Below are positions 14,390 through 26,300 of a stretch of DNA of 64,000 bases, piece after piece. Source of the DNA: Pogona vitticeps (taxonomy: Eukaryota > Chordata > Lepidosauria > Squamata > Agamidae). The stretch's first letter is position 1, and every line of letters starts with the position of its first letter. Location of the stretch: positions 1,529,501 to 1,593,500 of the forward strand of contig NC_135795.1 in assembly GCF_051106095.1 (NCBI RefSeq), given 5' to 3'. The notes beneath the pieces are model-generated. The model made no database searches. It was given only the letters and a program-made list of their open reading frames with translations, and was not told where the DNA came from. The position numbers and the translations under genes are program-made.

Positions 14390-17300
14390 ATGGCGGCGCC
14401 GAGCAGGAGCAGCAGTTCCTCGGCCACCTTCAAGAGCAAGTAGGGAAGGGGAGTCCCTGTCGGGGGGGAGGGAGGGAAGAGAGAGGGGGGGCTTGGTTGC
14501 CAGGGAGAAGTTCTCACCCCCGCCCCCCTGTTTCCGGGGTAACGTCGCTGTGGGGGGAGGGTTGTTGCCATGGCAGCAACGCCGCCCCTTATGGGGGTGG
14601 GGGGGACAGGTGGGCGCCCTCCCTTCGCCCAGAGACCCTGGGCCCCCCAGGAGTATGACGCCATAGTCAGGGGGTGGGGACGAGGGTGCCTCTGAGTACG
14701 TGCAGAGTGCTTTCTGGCCGCCTGTGGGATCGGTGCCTTTCTCTTGGGAGAGGGATGAGCCTTTCGAGGCAGGCGGGAGAGGGGGGGAGGTCGCCGTTCC
14801 CTCCTCTTCCCCCTCCGGCTTTTGGGGGGGGCAGATTTGGACGACCCCCCCTCACTTTGAATATTTCCTGAAATTCTCTTCCGGCTGGACAACAGAAGCG
14901 CAGAGAGACACAGAGGGCGAATAGTTTCAAGTTCCTCAGAGAGTCCACCCCTTTCCTATTCACTGGCAGTTCGAGCTTCCCTGAGTCGCTCAGAGAGAGA
15001 GAGAGAGAGGGGCTCCCAAGATCTCCCACCCAGGGGACGGATCCCTGCCAGCCTCCCCTCCGCACCCCAGTCATCGGGTACCCCCCCCGTATCAGCAGGG
15101 AGGAGGAAGCGTTCACCGTGTGGGGGCAAAAGGCGGCTCATCACATTTAGTTTGGCGGAGTGGAAGCAACCCATTCTCTTGACAACCCCTGTTATTGTTT
15201 TCTTTCTCTTCCCCCCCCCCCCCCAGCTATGCTGTGTTCAGGAGGATAGAGCCTTTCTACAAAGGAGGACGGATTCAGGTAACACAAAAGCCTCAGAGGA
15301 ACAGCTGGATTGCTCCCGGGTTGAGTTCTCTGGTTGCGGAACCGGACGTTGGGAGTTCGATTCCCGCAAGGCGCCTCCTTGAAAGGGACCGGACCCGATG
15401 GTCCAGAGGGTTCCTGGACAATGATGTGGAACGTCCAGATTAGGGTTCAGTAATTTAGCTGGCTGGGAGAGTTCAGTGGTTCAGAGAGGAGAGCTGGAGG
15501 TTGGGAGTTCGATTCCCCCACTGGGCTTCCCTGTCAGGGGCCGGACCCCATGATCCACTGGGTCCCCTCTGGCTTTTGAGTTCTCTTTGAGCATGGTTTC
15601 CAAGAATTCCACGCTGCTGGGATGCCTGTAGTAAAAGTTGTGCTTCGTTCCCAGATGAACCAAGATGGGGACTACATGTTTTGTGGTTGCGGCAACAAGG
15701 TCAACATTGTCGACATGGCAACGGGAGATGTCGTTCGCCATATCGGGCAGGTATTAAGACTCCCCCAACCCTTCACAGGGAGGGGACTCCCACGTTTTTA
15801 TTACAGCATTAAAACCGTGTGTGTCCTCTATTAACGAGGGAAGCAACTAAATGAGCACTGTTGGCAGCAGAGTCACTGACGTGCAATTCTATTGGTGTTG
15901 CTCCCACCCTGTTTGGCAGTGACTTTGCCTGGAAGGGGTTCAGGCTTCACATATGACATATTCTGTTTTCCTTTTTTAATAGGACGATGAAGCGGACCTT
16001 ACAACGTTCGCCCTCAGCCACGACGATGAAGTAAGCCACTGTAGCATGCCTCCTTATTCATTGTCTGTAGTCTTAAATACTGTATTGTCTTTTAAGGATG
16101 TCAACCAGCGTTGCATACTCATTGTTTTCAACTTTAAATGTTGTCTTCTTTTGTTGCAAGCCGTCTTAGGTCCTTTTTTAAGGAGAAAGGTGGGGTTAAA
16201 AAAATACTTTAATAAATCAGTTAAATAAATAACATTGTAAGTGTTGGGATCTGTGAGCACAAAGAGGGTGGCAGATAAAGATGATGGATAGAATCAGTCC
16301 CATTGCCAGTGATGTCGATGGTTTTTTCTGTGGCTGCTCCCAGATTATGGGATGCTCTCCCTCGAGAGATCAGGATGGCCCCCTCCCTTCTATCCTTCCA
16401 TCGACAGCTGAAAACCCACCTTTTCCAGCAGGCTTTTAACAGTCATACCTGAGTCCCATTTTAAAACTTAAGATAGTTTTTAATGTTTAGTTGCTTCTAG
16501 CTGTTCTGTTGTATTTTAATTAGCATATAGTGTAATTGTTTCCTAATGTTTAATTAATTACGTTTTTAAATCTCTTTTAATGTTGTGAGCCACCTTGGGT
16601 CCCCTTATCAGGAGAAAGGCAGCCTGTAAATAAAACAAACAAATAATAAATTCACCGTAGCTGCCAGCGGTTGAGCATGAGCGGTGTCCTTTCTTCCGAC
16701 CGGAACGGGTTGAAATTCATGGAAAGCAGAAAGTATTCACTCACTTTCTGTCAACCTTTCTCTTCATTTTGTGCCAGATCCTTGTGACAGCCAGTCATTC
16801 GCTGCTGCTGAAGCAGTGGGATTGGTTGGCGAACAAGTGCAGCCGGACGTGGAAGGCGGTGCACACGGCCCCCGTGGCCAGCATGGCGTTTGACTCAACA
16901 TCCACGTTGTTAGCCACAGGTAGGGCTCCGGGTCCCCTGCGGCTCGCCGAATGGGGAGAATATCAGCACAGCCAGGCTTCATTTTTTTTCCTGTATGGAT
17001 GCCTTCCCTCTGCGGGACCAAAGAGGAAAGCGGTGGTCATGCATCTGCCGTTAGAACTGTTCTGTATGCTTGTTTTTCCCGTTTGCCGATTGGCACTCAG
17101 TGAGTTCAATCATCTTTTTTGCTCCTTCCTTCTTCCAGGCGGCTGTGACAGCACGATCAAGGTCTGGGACATCCCCAAGCAGTACTGCACACACAACTTG
17201 AAGGGCTCCTCGGGAGTTGTCCAGTAAGGAACCCATTGTTTCATCCGATTCTTTGCCCTTGTTGGAGGTTCAGCCAGGCCTGCTGAAACGTTCTGCAGGA

Positions 17301-20300
17301 GAGCAACCGATCCTGTGCTCGTTTTTAAAAGTCCCACCGTGCCTGTAAATCGTGTGCGCCAGCCTTGGAGAGCGATCCATTCCTCCTGTCCCTCTCTTTT
17401 TTTCCGTCCAGCCTCGTGGAGTTCCATCCGGACATCTCTCAGCTGCAGCTCTTCTCCTCCTCCATGGACAACATCATCCGAGTTTGGGACCTCACGTCCA
17501 GCCAGTGCGTGGCTCTCCTGGAAAACCATTACAGCTCCATCACCTCTCTGGCCTTCTCCCCGGATAACGAGACACTGATCAGGTGAGAAACGAAAAGGCC
17601 CTCCTCGTGGTTTCTCTTCCCCGGATTTTCCAATTGGAGCAGGTTTCACTAGTCTTGGGAGCGGGGTTGGTTTTGGCGGCATTTAAAATTGTACTAAGAA
17701 AGTTACCCTGAGTTTGATTTTCAGCTCCGGCCGGGATAAGATCTGCACCGTGTGGGACCTCAAGAAGAAAGAAGCGAAAGGCACCATCCCCGTTTACGAG
17801 GTAAAGCTGTTTTCGGAAGTGATTGCTGTTGACCACCGTCCTTCGGATTCTGACCAGGTTTATCCTGACTGAGTGAGATCTTCTGGGGAGGAGAATACTC
17901 CATTGTTGTTCCTTAGTACCCACGGAGGACACGGGGAGCCAGTGGATGCTGGCAGCCCCTTCCCCGTCTTCCCGGAGGAGAGCTGTTCCGTTCTTTGAGA
18001 TGCTGAGTCTCTCTCGGGACTAGAAAAGCAGACTTCTCCAAATTGGCCAGCCGAAGATGCGATATCTCTGATCGGCTGTGGCCTGTGTGTGGATAAAAAA
18101 GACACAAACTTTTTTCTGGCCAAGCTCTCTTGAGGAGGACCTAAATCTTCAAAACAAGCCAGAGCCGCAGGGACCCTCTCGTCCATTTGTGCATCCCGTT
18201 TGCTCAGTTTGTCCAAAGCCAGATTCGAGGGCAAGATGTGAATTTCTCTGGAGGTGCATGCACTCCCCCATCCACTGGTCCCCCATTTCCTTTCTCTGCC
18301 TTCTCTGTTCCTCCCAGAGCGTCGAAGCCGTGGCCCTGTTACCCGAGGAAGGGGATTTCTCGCCTGTGGGCGTAAAGAAATCGGGCGTCCACTTTATCAC
18401 CGCGGGCAGCAAAGGTGAGTGAAGCACCACCACCCCTGCACGAACGCCCTTTCTAGATGGCCTTGCAAGGTCCAAACCTGCGCAGAGAGCAAAGTCTTGC
18501 CCAGTTTCTGCTTTGCTATGACCAAAAGCAGATCTTTTTTGGAGCCCTGGTCCTGCTGAAAAACAGATTGGAAAGAATAAGCGGCCAGGCCAGAGAGCAG
18601 AATCCATGAAATTGGGAAAATCTGAGATTACCTTCCGTCGTTCAGACAGCAACAGCCAGAATACCCTGACAAGCATCTTCAGAGGACAGGAGCTAGAATT
18701 CTGTCTTGTGTTCCTGGTTCTAGCTGGCCACAAAGACGGGTGAAACGTTGGGGGGGGGGGAAGCCTCCAAAACAGGGCCAAACAGCCTGAAAAACCGAGA
18801 GCAAACATCAGATCCTAGCCGTGAAAGCCTTGGAGGACACAATTTGCTTTCTCGTTGCCATCCTCTTTTTTCACCCGGCCCCTGGGCAGACCTCAACCCC
18901 CTTGGGAAGAGCAAGCGGGTCGCGGTTTTGGGCATAAAGAGGCAGACCTTTCCCATCTTGTCTAGCTCTCTGCTTCTGTGGCCGGTGGGTGATCTGTGGG
19001 GCCCCCTTCTGTTAGGTATCCTCCGGGTGTGGGATGCGTCCTCAGCCACCTGCGTGCACACCCAATCCCTGCCCAGCCTTCCCGCGGCCACCGAAGAAGA
19101 GGCGACTGGAGAACGCAGCCTGGTCCATTGTGCGCTGGTGCCTGTGAAGAGTGAGGTCCTCGCCGTGAACGCCGAGCACAGCATCTGCCTCTATGATGCC
19201 CAGACGCTGGACCTCAAGAAGCAGGTATTCTGGCTGGCTGGGAGGTCAAGCAGAGGGAGGAGGAGGAAGGACCTGCCATGCCGTCACTCTTGAGCAGTGG
19301 CGGTGCCGGTCTGCTGTAGCTGCGCCCAGCTCTACTGCAGCCCCAGATTCTGGAGCTTCTGCCTGGGGATGGCGCACCTCCCTGTTCTCTCGACCTCCGT
19401 GCGTGCGTTCGCCTACAAAGCATCGCACCTGTTGAAGTGAGCCTTTTCCAGCGGGCACCTTCCTTCCCCCCCACCGACGTGGCTCTTGCGTTTCTTTCAG
19501 TTTTCGGGTTACAACGGAGAGGTCTTGGACGTCCGGTTCCTGGGCCCCAAGGACTCCCACCTGGTGGTGGCCACCAACAGCCCCCAGCTGAAAGTGTTTG
19601 AGCTTTCTTCCTCCCACTGCCAGGTCCTGTGTGGGCATACAGGTGGGTGGCAGAGGAAGCCGCAGTGGCGGCTGCTTAGGGCCTCCAGGCGCCCCCCTGT
19701 GGTGAGGTGGGGTCTGCGGGTGAGGTAGCCGGAGCAGCAGGAAAGGCTTTCTTGACACCCTCCTCCCAGGGAAGCCTGGCGCAAGCGCCCGCCAGCTGGC
19801 TTTACAAGACAGGGATAGGGTTGGTTCAGCCTGTTACCAAGGCGGGGGTTGAAATACTATCACTTAACCCCTTTTGAAGTTTATTGGCCTAGCCCGGGCA
19901 GCAGACACCCTCTTGACCATCCGGGGGCTGTGTAGAAAACCACAGTCACTTTAGTTCAGCTATAATTTGGTCTGTAAAAAAAATTGGTAGGATAGGCAGT
20001 GAAACAAGGTCAGGAGAGGCATCCAGAGAGAACGTGCAATTGTAGGAGTCAATGTTTATACCTGCGCATTTGTGCACATGTATGTAGGTGTTGCATTATC
20101 CACTGGGACCCCTGCCCCTCCCCGTATCTGCTGAGTCAGCTTCCACTGATTCACCTATCCGCAGTCTGGACGTATTAAAAATATTAAAAGAAAAATTCCT
20201 AGAAATTTTTACTTTTACCATGTCCTTAGCAGAGCAGGCTATTAGAGGGAGCCGCGGATCATGCTGTTTGGTATAATACATGTTTTTCAGCATCTACGGG

Positions 20301-23300
20301 GTGGGGGGGAGAGTTTGAGTTATTTCCGGCAGATACAGATCTCCGGCTGTAGCACGTAGTGTCCCAGCCATAGGCGCTCCTGCTGTCTTAGGAGATCTGT
20401 GCCTTCAATTTGGCAACACCTCATTCTCCTTCCTGTGTTTCTTGCAGACACGGTTCTCGGCTTGGACATCTTCCGGAAAGGGAGGCTGTTCGCCAGCTGC
20501 GCAAAGGTATCTCACAGTTGGGCTGGTTTTGGCTTGTGGGTGATTCACAGACTTAGTCCATGAGTGGAACGCAGGGCTGAGGCATGGGCCGGAAAAGAAG
20601 AGTCGGGGGATCTCTGTGTGTGTGTGTGTGTGTGTGTGCTTTCGGCCTCAGAATGGCCCTCTTTGGCCACCAGAGAAGGAGAAACAAGCGCATGACATCG
20701 CTCGCTGGAGTGAGGAGGGGACAGACAGCGGGTAGAAGTGTTCGGGGTCTCTTTGGAAAAAAGGGTTTCCGTCTTAAAGCAGGGGGAGGGAAGAAGTGGC
20801 CACCTGGCTTGCCGGAGATTTGGGGGGGGGGGAGAGAGAGAGAGAGAGAGAGACAGACAAAAAGCAGAGTTTGGTGATGCAAGGGCAAGAGGAAGCCAGC
20901 TCCGAAAAGAGCCGAGGGACCAGTGCCTGCTGAGGTCCTCTTAGGCCTGGGTGTCTTGTGGGCCTCGGCGGATGCTGAATGGTTAGGTTTGCACATTTGG
21001 ATGATGCCCCTGCTGTATTTCATGACGTGCTCACCTTGGGGCACCAGAGCTTAATTTTATTTCATATATATTCAAACCCTGAAGCCAACTTCTGTTTCCA
21101 GGATAAAACCTTCCGCATCTGGCTGATGAACGACGAAGGCGAGGTTAACTGCATCGCCCAAGGGGTGGGCCATGCGCACGGCGTGGGCGCGCTGTCTTGT
21201 TCCAGGTAAGAGATCCGTCTTCAGAACGTCTCCTCCAGGCGTTGCCCTGCAGGATGGGTTGCGGGCAGCCTGGCAGAACCCAGGGGTTCCGAGGTCCCTG
21301 GTGTGGAGGCCGGATGCTCTTCGCGCTTTTCTCTAGCCTCTTTTCTGTTCCTTGGTCTAGCTGGAACTGCAGGATTATTTGCTCCCCGACCCTCACATAC
21401 GGGTTATAACCTTGGCTACGCATTTTTTTGCAAATGTAGAGCTCTGGCGATCTTCAGGAAGCCCAGTTGAGAAGACCTTCAGTAGACGGTCTTTCCACCC
21501 TACTTTGAAGTGGGTCCCCCCCCTCCCTTTCTTGGCAGATTTGGGAATCCCATCAAAAAGAATAACGCTCCTCCTGGTTTTTCACCAACCCCAATTTGAG
21601 GGTCCGTGTTTCATCATGGTGAGAGTGTTGGGCCCGACCTCTCTGACCCATGGAATTCCCAGGCTTCCCTTGGTCCTGTCCTCCTTTTGCAGCCCCGATG
21701 ACCTACCTCACAGGGCTGTTATGAGGATGGAAGTGAGGAGGAGGTGGGACCCCCCTGTAGGTCACCTGGTGTTCCGTTGGAGAGAAGGCAGGATAGAAAC
21801 GTCATGGTTAAATCAGTGTATGTTGATTACATGCCTGTTACACCTGAGCAGTTTGTTACTGGTATATTTTACAGTAACAAGAGGTTCAAGAAGAGTTTCG
21901 TTTTCTGCACAGTGGGGCAATCAGCGTGTTTCTTTCTTGTTTGACCTTCTTGTCGTAGAATTGTAGAATAATCCCAGAATCCTGGCGTGGGAAGGGGGCC
22001 TCGAAGGCCATCCAGCCCCACCCCCTGCTCAAGGCAGGGATCCCAATCCAAACAGATCAGACAGAGGGTTGTCCGATTTCTCTTGCATGCCCTCCAGCAT
22101 GGGAGCGCTCGCCGCCTCCCTCTGCGGTCGTGGGTTCCGTTGTCGTACTGCTCAAAATCGTTAGGAAGTTTTTCTTGAGATTCACCCCGTCCCTCTCTTC
22201 TCCCTGGCCTGGCTTCCCTCTACAGAATGAAGGAGAACTTTGTGGTCACGGCCAGCCAAGACCACACGATCAAAGTGTGGGAACTCCCCGAGTCGCTCCC
22301 TCCCAAGGAAAAAACACCCAGTGTCGAAACCCTTCAGGCCACTCTGACCGTGAAGGCGCACGACAAGGTGAGTGCCAGTGGCCTTTTGCAGGACGTCGTT
22401 TGAGCTGAGTTAGAGGAGGAGGTCCACCCAGCTGGGTTTGGGCAACTGTTTGAAGTAGGAGGATGCTGATCACTGTTTTTAAAGAATTGCCGGTGGGGGG
22501 GCGGTGGCAAGAAGCTGGACTCTTACTTAAATTTCTGTAGTTTTTGTAGGTTTTGGGGTGGGTGGGATCTGAGCCGTTAAACAATCGGTCTGTGTGAAAG
22601 AAGCATTTTCCGACTGAGTGTTAGTGAGAGAAGGAAAGCAGCCCCACCGCTCTACGCCAGTGGGCTAACGTCGCGAAGCTTGGTTGAAGGCAAACCAGGG
22701 TTGGTACGAACATGGGCACGGCCCTTCTAGCTGGTCCTGTTCACTCCACAAAAAGAAGAATGGTGGGAGAAAGAGGCCTGAGGGTTTCCCCAGCTTATCG
22801 TTGGGAAAGTGGCCGCAACACACCTGCAATGGGTCAAAATGGAGTTGCAGAGCAGCTTTCCAGAGACCAAAAAAGAAGATGATGTATTTCTGCAGCTCAT
22901 CTTCATGGCAGATGTAGTCCAAAAGGATCCAAAGGATCCCAGGTAGCCCAGCTCTAGAGTAGACTCATCAGAATGAGGGGGGAATGGTAAGGAGAAGGCG
23001 AGGGGGCTCCAGCCTCTTTGCAGGGCGCCAGGGTTGTTAGAATATATCGCTTTGTGGCCTCCCTGTCCTGCCGTTTGCAGGGCTGCTCACGAAGTCGACC
23101 GTCCTCGTCCTCTTCGTTTAGGATATCAACAGCGTTGCAGTTTCTCCGAACGACAAACTCGTGGCGACGGGGTCGCAGGACAAGACCGCCAAGCTGTGGG
23201 CCTGCTCGGATTGTTCCCTGCTGGGGGTCTTCTCGGGGCACAAGCGAGGCATCTGGTGCGTGCAGTTCTCGCCGGTGGACCAGGTTTTAGGCACCTCCTC

Positions 23301-26300
23301 GGCCGACGGCACGGTGAAGATCTGGGATCTCCATGATTTCAGCTGCCTGAAGGTAATCTCCAGGACGGTCGTCCTGCCCGCTTGTTCTCAGTGGCTGGCC
23401 AGGGAGGAGGAAAGGGGCTTCATTCCACCACCATCCCCAGAACATCCCAGCCGACGTGGCCGTCCTCCGTGCTGGCCCAGGTCTCCTGGGAGCGGCCGTC
23501 CAGAAAGACAGCTTTGCTGGAAGCGATCTGTGTCTTGTCTTTGCTGCGTGCCTTCTCTGGCAGTCCTGAATCCAATCCTCTCGTCCTTGCTTCCCTCACC
23601 AGACGTTTGAAGGCCACGACGCCTCTGTGTTGAAGCTCATCTTTGTGAGTCGAGGGGGGCAGGTGCTCAGCAGGTAGGCCCTTTTTCTCAAGAAGCGGTG
23701 GCCGGACGGTTCACATTCCTACCCCAAGTAAAACAAGAGAGGAGAGCCACTCTTTTTCCCCAAGAAAGAGAGAGGGTGGGTGCGAGGGAGGGAAACTTCT
23801 CCGCTGACCTAGGACTAAGTCCACAAAGCAGAACAGGATGTCCTTCCCCCAGTTCTGGATGAACTGGTCAAAGTGGTGTAACAGGGGGTAAAGCTCCCTT
23901 GTAGATCTGCTCTTTGTAGGGGTGGACACCCTCAACGCCTGTGTTCCATTTAATCTCTTCCACACTGTTAGCGATACATTGCGTAGGGAACGAGGTGGCT
24001 AGTTTGATTATACCGTAGTGTTTACTATGGGTGGAAGTTAAGGTGCATCAGTCAGACCTTTTTCTTTTAGTTTTCAGAATCAACCACAACTTTTACTTTT
24101 AAATGGAAAGTGTTGGTTTTTCTTCTCTCTCTCTCTCAGGGAATTCACTTAAAAGTACAGAGCTCCTTTTTGGTTGCACCGCCCGATTTTTGCCCTTGTT
24201 GCCTTCTGCCTTATAGAATTCTCTCCGCCGAGATATTATGTTTGCCCTGCGCTATGTCATTGACCCGGGGTTTCTAGTTAACGTTGCTCTTTGGCCGTCC
24301 CCCGGTTCTTACTGTTCTATTTTACCTGGAGACACCTCTTTGTGCTGCTTTGGGGGAGCCGACGGGTGTTTAAGGAAGGCAGGACCGTTACACCCAAGGC
24401 TGTTCTTACGTGGTCTCTTTTTCTCTCTCTCTCTCTCCCCCCGCAAGTGCTTCCGATGGCCTTCTCAAACTCTGGACCATTAAGAGCAATGAGTGCGTGA
24501 AGACCTTGGACGCCCATGACGACAAAGTGTGGGGCCTTCACGCCAACAAGAAGGACGACGCCGTGGTGACCGGCTCCAGCGACTCCCGGGTTTTGGTGTG
24601 GAAGGTACAGCCCATCCCGCTGCCGAGCCTCCAGACCACCCTGGTCGCCTGGCTTGTCTGCTTCATGTTCTTCTTCTTCTTTTTCCTCCTCTACCTCATT
24701 CTCCTCATCAAAGTGCGCTAAGCGTACGTCACTCACAGCCGCCGACACCCTCTCCATAAGCGTGCACAGAAGGTCCGGCCGGCCTGCGCCGATTCTAGTT
24801 CGTAATAAAAGGGGTGAACCAAGTCGGTCAATATTACTTGTCCATTTCTTTAGCCAGCCAAGGTCTCTGCATTGTTAGATCCAGCCCTTTTCGTGCTCCT
24901 TCGGGCATTCGGCTGCAGTTCTGTTTGAAGATGTTTTGCTTCATTCCTCTCTGTGTTTGTTTTTTTGCTGAGACAGGAAGGTTTGCAAGGGGTGCGATCC
25001 TGCCTGCTTTATGGGGATCACGTTCTAAACTGATACAGGAATTACGTTAGGAAACCAGTGTGCCTAGAAAACCTCTTCTACCGCTGGTGCTGAGTTCTTG
25101 TAGCTTCCCTGGGGTCTTGGGCAGGAGAGGGGGAGGTTTTCCTCCTGTCCTGTTAACGAGAGGTTTTTCACTAGAGATCCCAGTGAGGAACTGGGAGCGA
25201 AGCGGGGAGAGGGGTTTTGTGCCCGGCTGTGACAGGGGTGGGCATTTGTGTAGATGTGGATTCTCGACTCCCTTTGCAGAGATTTGCTCCCTTTTAGAAG
25301 GGGGGGGGGACCCACAAGATCCCATGCAAAGGAAATGTCCAAAGAGCTGGGCAAGGGAAGCCTCCGATCTAAAGGGCTAGCCTCAAAATGAGTAAAGAAC
25401 TCAGCGGGGATGAAGTCTCTAGGGCGGGCCCGAAGGCTATCAAAGGGTGGGAGGCCAAGCAGAATTCTTGGGGGAGAAGATTCAACACCGACCCCCCCCC
25501 CCCCCCAGGGCCATGGCTGGGAATCAAGTCCCACCTGCTGGTTTGCTGGGCTGGGCCAGGAAGTGGGGCATCAGAGGCTGGGAGAAGTGGCAGGCCTTCC
25601 GCTCCCCTACTTTGAGGCCATTCCCAGCTTGGAAGGCTAGCGAGAGTAATTTAATTTGGGGGGGGGGGATGACAAAAAAGTGCAGTTGATGCAGAAGGAA
25701 GGCGACGCGGTCCAAACGGCTCCGACACCTAAAGGCTTTGCATTAAACCCATGTTAAAGCGGATGACACGTTGCAAGAGAGGCCCTTTATGTCGAGAAGG
25801 GTGATGCGGGTTTATTTTTGGCGGGGTTCTCTGGACCTCTGTCGTCAGCACAGGCAAAAGGGGGTGTAACTAAAAACAGCTCAGCGGGCGGTGCAGAGAG
25901 TGCAGTGCCTTCGAAGATGGGAGGGGCAGATCTCCCTGCGGGTCAGCCACGTGCCAGGAAAACCTAAGCTTTCCTCCTGAAGATGGGGTGCCTAAGCAGG
26001 AGGTTGGAGGGGGGGCTCCCCTCCCCAAATATTCACCATTCAAGAATTCTTCCAGAAGGCTCACCTGGAAGCTGAGTCCCCCCTCCCCCCGGTCAAAGCC
26101 AGCTTTCAGCAGTTGTTTCCATGGGTCTACTCTTAGGCAGCTGGATTTGGGCCTCTGCCTTTACGTTTGATCACAAGCAGCAAATGTGGGATTGAATCCA
26201 GACTTTGCCTACAGTAGGAAAACCAACCACGCCCCCATATCCATGGGGGATCGGTTCCAAACACAGATTAGAGAGAACACTATGCATTGCGTGGTCTCTA

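Noticed and set aside
14257-14892. A 211-codon minus-strand frame over the TBL3 promoter
   Set aside because: Antisense to TBL3 exon 1 and its CpG island; low-complexity proline/arginine composition only.
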